Origin: Candidatus Fredericiella danica
Lineage (GTDB): Bacteria > Chloroflexota > Anaerolineae > Caldilineales > Caldilineaceae
DNA: 64,000 bases
Assembly: GCA_016713335.1 (NCBI GenBank)
Contig: JADJPH010000033.1
Coordinates: 1 to 64,000, forward strand
Reading direction: 5' to 3'
Under the pieces are notes generated by a model, which ran no database searches, was not told the origin of the DNA, and saw nothing but the letters and a program-made list of their open reading frames with translations. A program made the translations under genes and the position numbers. Of this stretch, positions 62,148 through 64,000 are shown one piece after another (position 1 is the stretch's first letter; every line of letters starts with the position of its first letter).

Positions 62148-64000
62148 ATGCGTCATTGGATCATAGCCGTACTTGCCGTTGCTGCGCTTGCGCTTGCGGC
62201 CTGTGGCGGCGCGGCGACACCCGCACCTGCGGCAGCAACCGAGGCGGCGCCTGTGGCCGCCACGACTGAAGCCGCGGCGCGACCGAAGTCGCCGCGACCG
62301 AAGCCGCGCCGGCTGAAGCAGCCGCACCGATGGCTGGAAGCGTCACCCTGCCGGAAGTGAATGCGTTGGCAGTGACGGGCGACATCATCACGGCGGGTAG
62401 TTCGACGGTGTACCCGCTGGCGGAGAAGGTGGCGGAAGAGTTCATCGGCGAAGGGTATGCCGGGAACATCACGATCGACAGCATCGGGACCGGTGGTGGG
62501 TTTGAGCGGTTCTGCACGGCGGGTGAGACGGACGTGGCGAATGCGAGCCGTGCGATCAAGGATGCTGAGGTTGAGAACTGCACGAAGATTGGGCGGACGC
62601 CGATTGAGTTCCGTGTGGGTACGGATGCGTTGGCCGTGGTGGTGAACCCTGCGAACGATTGGGTGACCGAGACGGGTGTGACGCTGGAAGAGCTGGCGAA
62701 GCTGTTCTCGAGTGAGTACACGAACTGGGCGGATGTAAACCCGGCGTGGCCGGCGGAGCCGATCAAGCGGTTCAGCCCTGGGACGGATTCGGGGACGTTT
62801 GACTACTTCATCGAAGCGGTGATGAGCCCGATGTACGTGAAGGATGCGGAAGCGGACAAGGGCAAGGGTGAGGAAGCGCTGCTGGGTGCGGCCAACCTGC
62901 AGTTGTCCGAGGATGATAACGTGCTGGTGCAGGGTGTATCCGGCGACAAGAACGCCATCGGTTACTTTGGCTTTGCGTACTTTGTCGAGAACGAAGGCAA
63001 GATTCGCGACGTAGCAGTCAATGGTGTTGCTCCCAGCGCCGAGGCGGTGGATGCGGGCGAGTATCCGCTGGCACGGCCGTTGTTCCTCTATTCGGATGCG
63101 GGCGTGATGACGAGCAAGCCGCAGGTGGCGGACTACCTCAACTACTTCCTGACCAACGTGGACAGCCTCATCATCGATGTTGGCTACTTCCCGGCCTCTG
63201 AAGATGCCATCAACCAGGCCAAACAAAATTGGGCGCAGGCCATGGGTGTCGAAGTCGCGGCGAATGCTGCGGCCGCGGCTGGCAGTGCGCTGGCGTTGCC
63301 GGAAGTGAATGCGCTGGCGGTGACGGGCGACATCATCACGGCGGGTAGTTCGACGGTGTACCCGCTCGCGGAGAAGGTGGCGGAGGAGTTCATCGGCGAA
63401 GGGTATGCCGGGAACATCACGATTGACAGTGTCGGGACCGGTGGTGGGTTTGAGCGGTTCTGCACGGCAGGTGAGACGGATGTGGCGAATGCGAGCCGTG
63501 CGATCAAGGATGCTGAGGTTGAGAACTGCACGAAGATTGGGCGGACGCCGATTGAGTTCCGTGTGGGTACGGATGCGTTGGCCGTGGTGGTGAACCCTGC
63601 GAACGATTGGGTGACCGAGACGGGTGTGACGCTGGAAGAGCTGGCGAAGCTGTTCTCGAGCGAGTACACGAACTGGGCGGATGTAAACCCGGCGTGGCCG
63701 GCGGAGCCGATCAAGCGGTTCAGCCCGGGGACGGATTCGGGGACCTTCGACTACTTCATCGAAGCGGTGATGAGCCCGGTGTACGTGAAGGATGCGGAAG
63801 CAGACAAGGGCAAGGGCGAGGAAGCGCTGCTGGGTGCGGCCAACCTGCAGTTGTCCGAAGATGACAACGTGCTGGTGCAGGGTGTATCCGGCGACAAGAA
63901 CGCCATCGGTTACTTTGGCTTTGCGTACTTTGTCGAGAACGAAGGCAAGATCCGCGACGTGGCGGTCGATGGCGTCGCGCCAAGCGTCGAGACGGTGAAT
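62148..64000 (+). CDS. PstS-like phosphate-binding lipoprotein with duplicated domain (3' end cut; one frame break)
   Basis: A periplasmic binding protein of the PstS group. It has a lipoprotein signal (LALAACGGAA, Cys at residue 20) and a Glu/Ala/Pro linker, then a phosphate-binding domain with ITAGSSTVYPLAEKVAEEFI, SIGTGGGFERFCTAGETDVA and FSPGTDSGTFDYFIEAVM (phosphate contacts S/T/D). After about 316 residues the same domain starts again in the same frame (from 63296) and runs off the window. ATG 62148 has AAGGAG upstream. A frame break at about 62275-62281 lies in the linker. The gene sits directly after the PhoB/PhoR-like pair and is likely induced by phosphate starvation. Confidence 0.88.
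62348..64000 (+). repeat. 948-bp tandem duplication inside the PstS-like gene
   Basis: Copy 1 begins at 62348 and copy 2 at 63296 (offset 948 bp, 316 codons). By eye about 95% of bases agree, and most differences are silent third positions, for example GAC to GAT. Copy 2 is cut at the window end at the point equivalent to 63052. The unit corresponds exactly to one full binding domain plus a short Ala-rich linker, with no stop codon between the copies. Confidence 0.9.

Noticed and set aside
62153..63226. 357-codon open frame on the minus strand
   Set aside because: Antisense to the PstS-like gene; His/Arg-rich translation without domains.
1..64000. tRNA, rRNA, riboswitches, insertion sequences or prophage
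   Set aside because: Scanning for CCA-ended cloverleaf arms, rRNA motifs, transposase or integrase proteins and phage genes gave nothing convincing in any part of the window.

Overview
The window is a GC-rich bacterial chromosome segment, most likely from a member of Chloroflexota (Anaerolineae/Caldilinea-like). This is inferred from gene content: a clade II (Sec/lipoprotein) nitrous oxide reductase cluster without nosR, abundant lipoproteins, a complete Mrp antiporter operon and Pro/Ala-rich secreted proteins. There is no rRNA or other taxonomic marker in the window, and no tRNA was seen.

Layout. 1-7.4 kb (minus): a seven-gene Mrp Na+/H+ antiporter operon mrpABCDEFG followed by a MalY/PatB-type C-S lyase that runs off the left edge. 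7.6-12.1 kb (plus): a macrolide-export-like ABC system (double-length FtsX permease, HlyD-type adaptor, ATPase). 12.1-15.7 kb: Nudix hydrolase, DinB-like protein, cyclase-family hydrolase, Crp/Fnr regulator, a 36-residue membrane peptide and a small membrane protein. 15.8-28 kb (minus): a respiratory/denitrification block. It holds two 4-helix heme-copper-oxidase-like proteins, a heptaheme cytochrome c, a broken membrane gene, two cupins flanking a protoglobin fused to a MoaD-like domain, and the cluster ferredoxin-nosZ-membrane protein-nosD-nosF-nosY-nosL-cytochrome c, which should reduce N2O to N2. 28.2-30.7 kb: a secreted SH3-domain protein and an aldo/keto reductase. 31-35.8 kb (plus): two membrane-anchored coiled-coil proteins, the second about 1270 residues long and ending in helix-hairpin-helix motifs. 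36-46 kb: Ntn amidase, FAD-linked oxidase plus aminotransferase, class III aminotransferase, a polar amino-acid ABC transporter, and a LarA-like racemase. 46.4-55.5 kb: MFS transporter, HEAT protein, acyl-CoA ligase, and the purine genes purN, purM and purD interleaved with an S10 peptidase and a glutaminyl cyclase. 55.7-64 kb (plus): GAF histidine kinase, AspT/YidE transporter, a PhoB/PhoR-like pair, and a phosphate-binding protein whose binding domain is duplicated in tandem.

A striking property of the whole window is about 25 reading-frame breaks in otherwise well conserved genes. Many lie in short homopolymers (G8, C4, T4, A3). The sequence therefore probably carries uncorrected indel errors, and I annotate such genes as single loci across the breaks rather than as pseudogenes.

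The most unusual items are the protoglobin-MoaD fusion beside the nos cluster, the coiled-coil/helix-hairpin-helix gene pair, the 948-bp in-frame duplication in the PstS-like gene, and several families of short hairpin-forming repeats in intergenic DNA.
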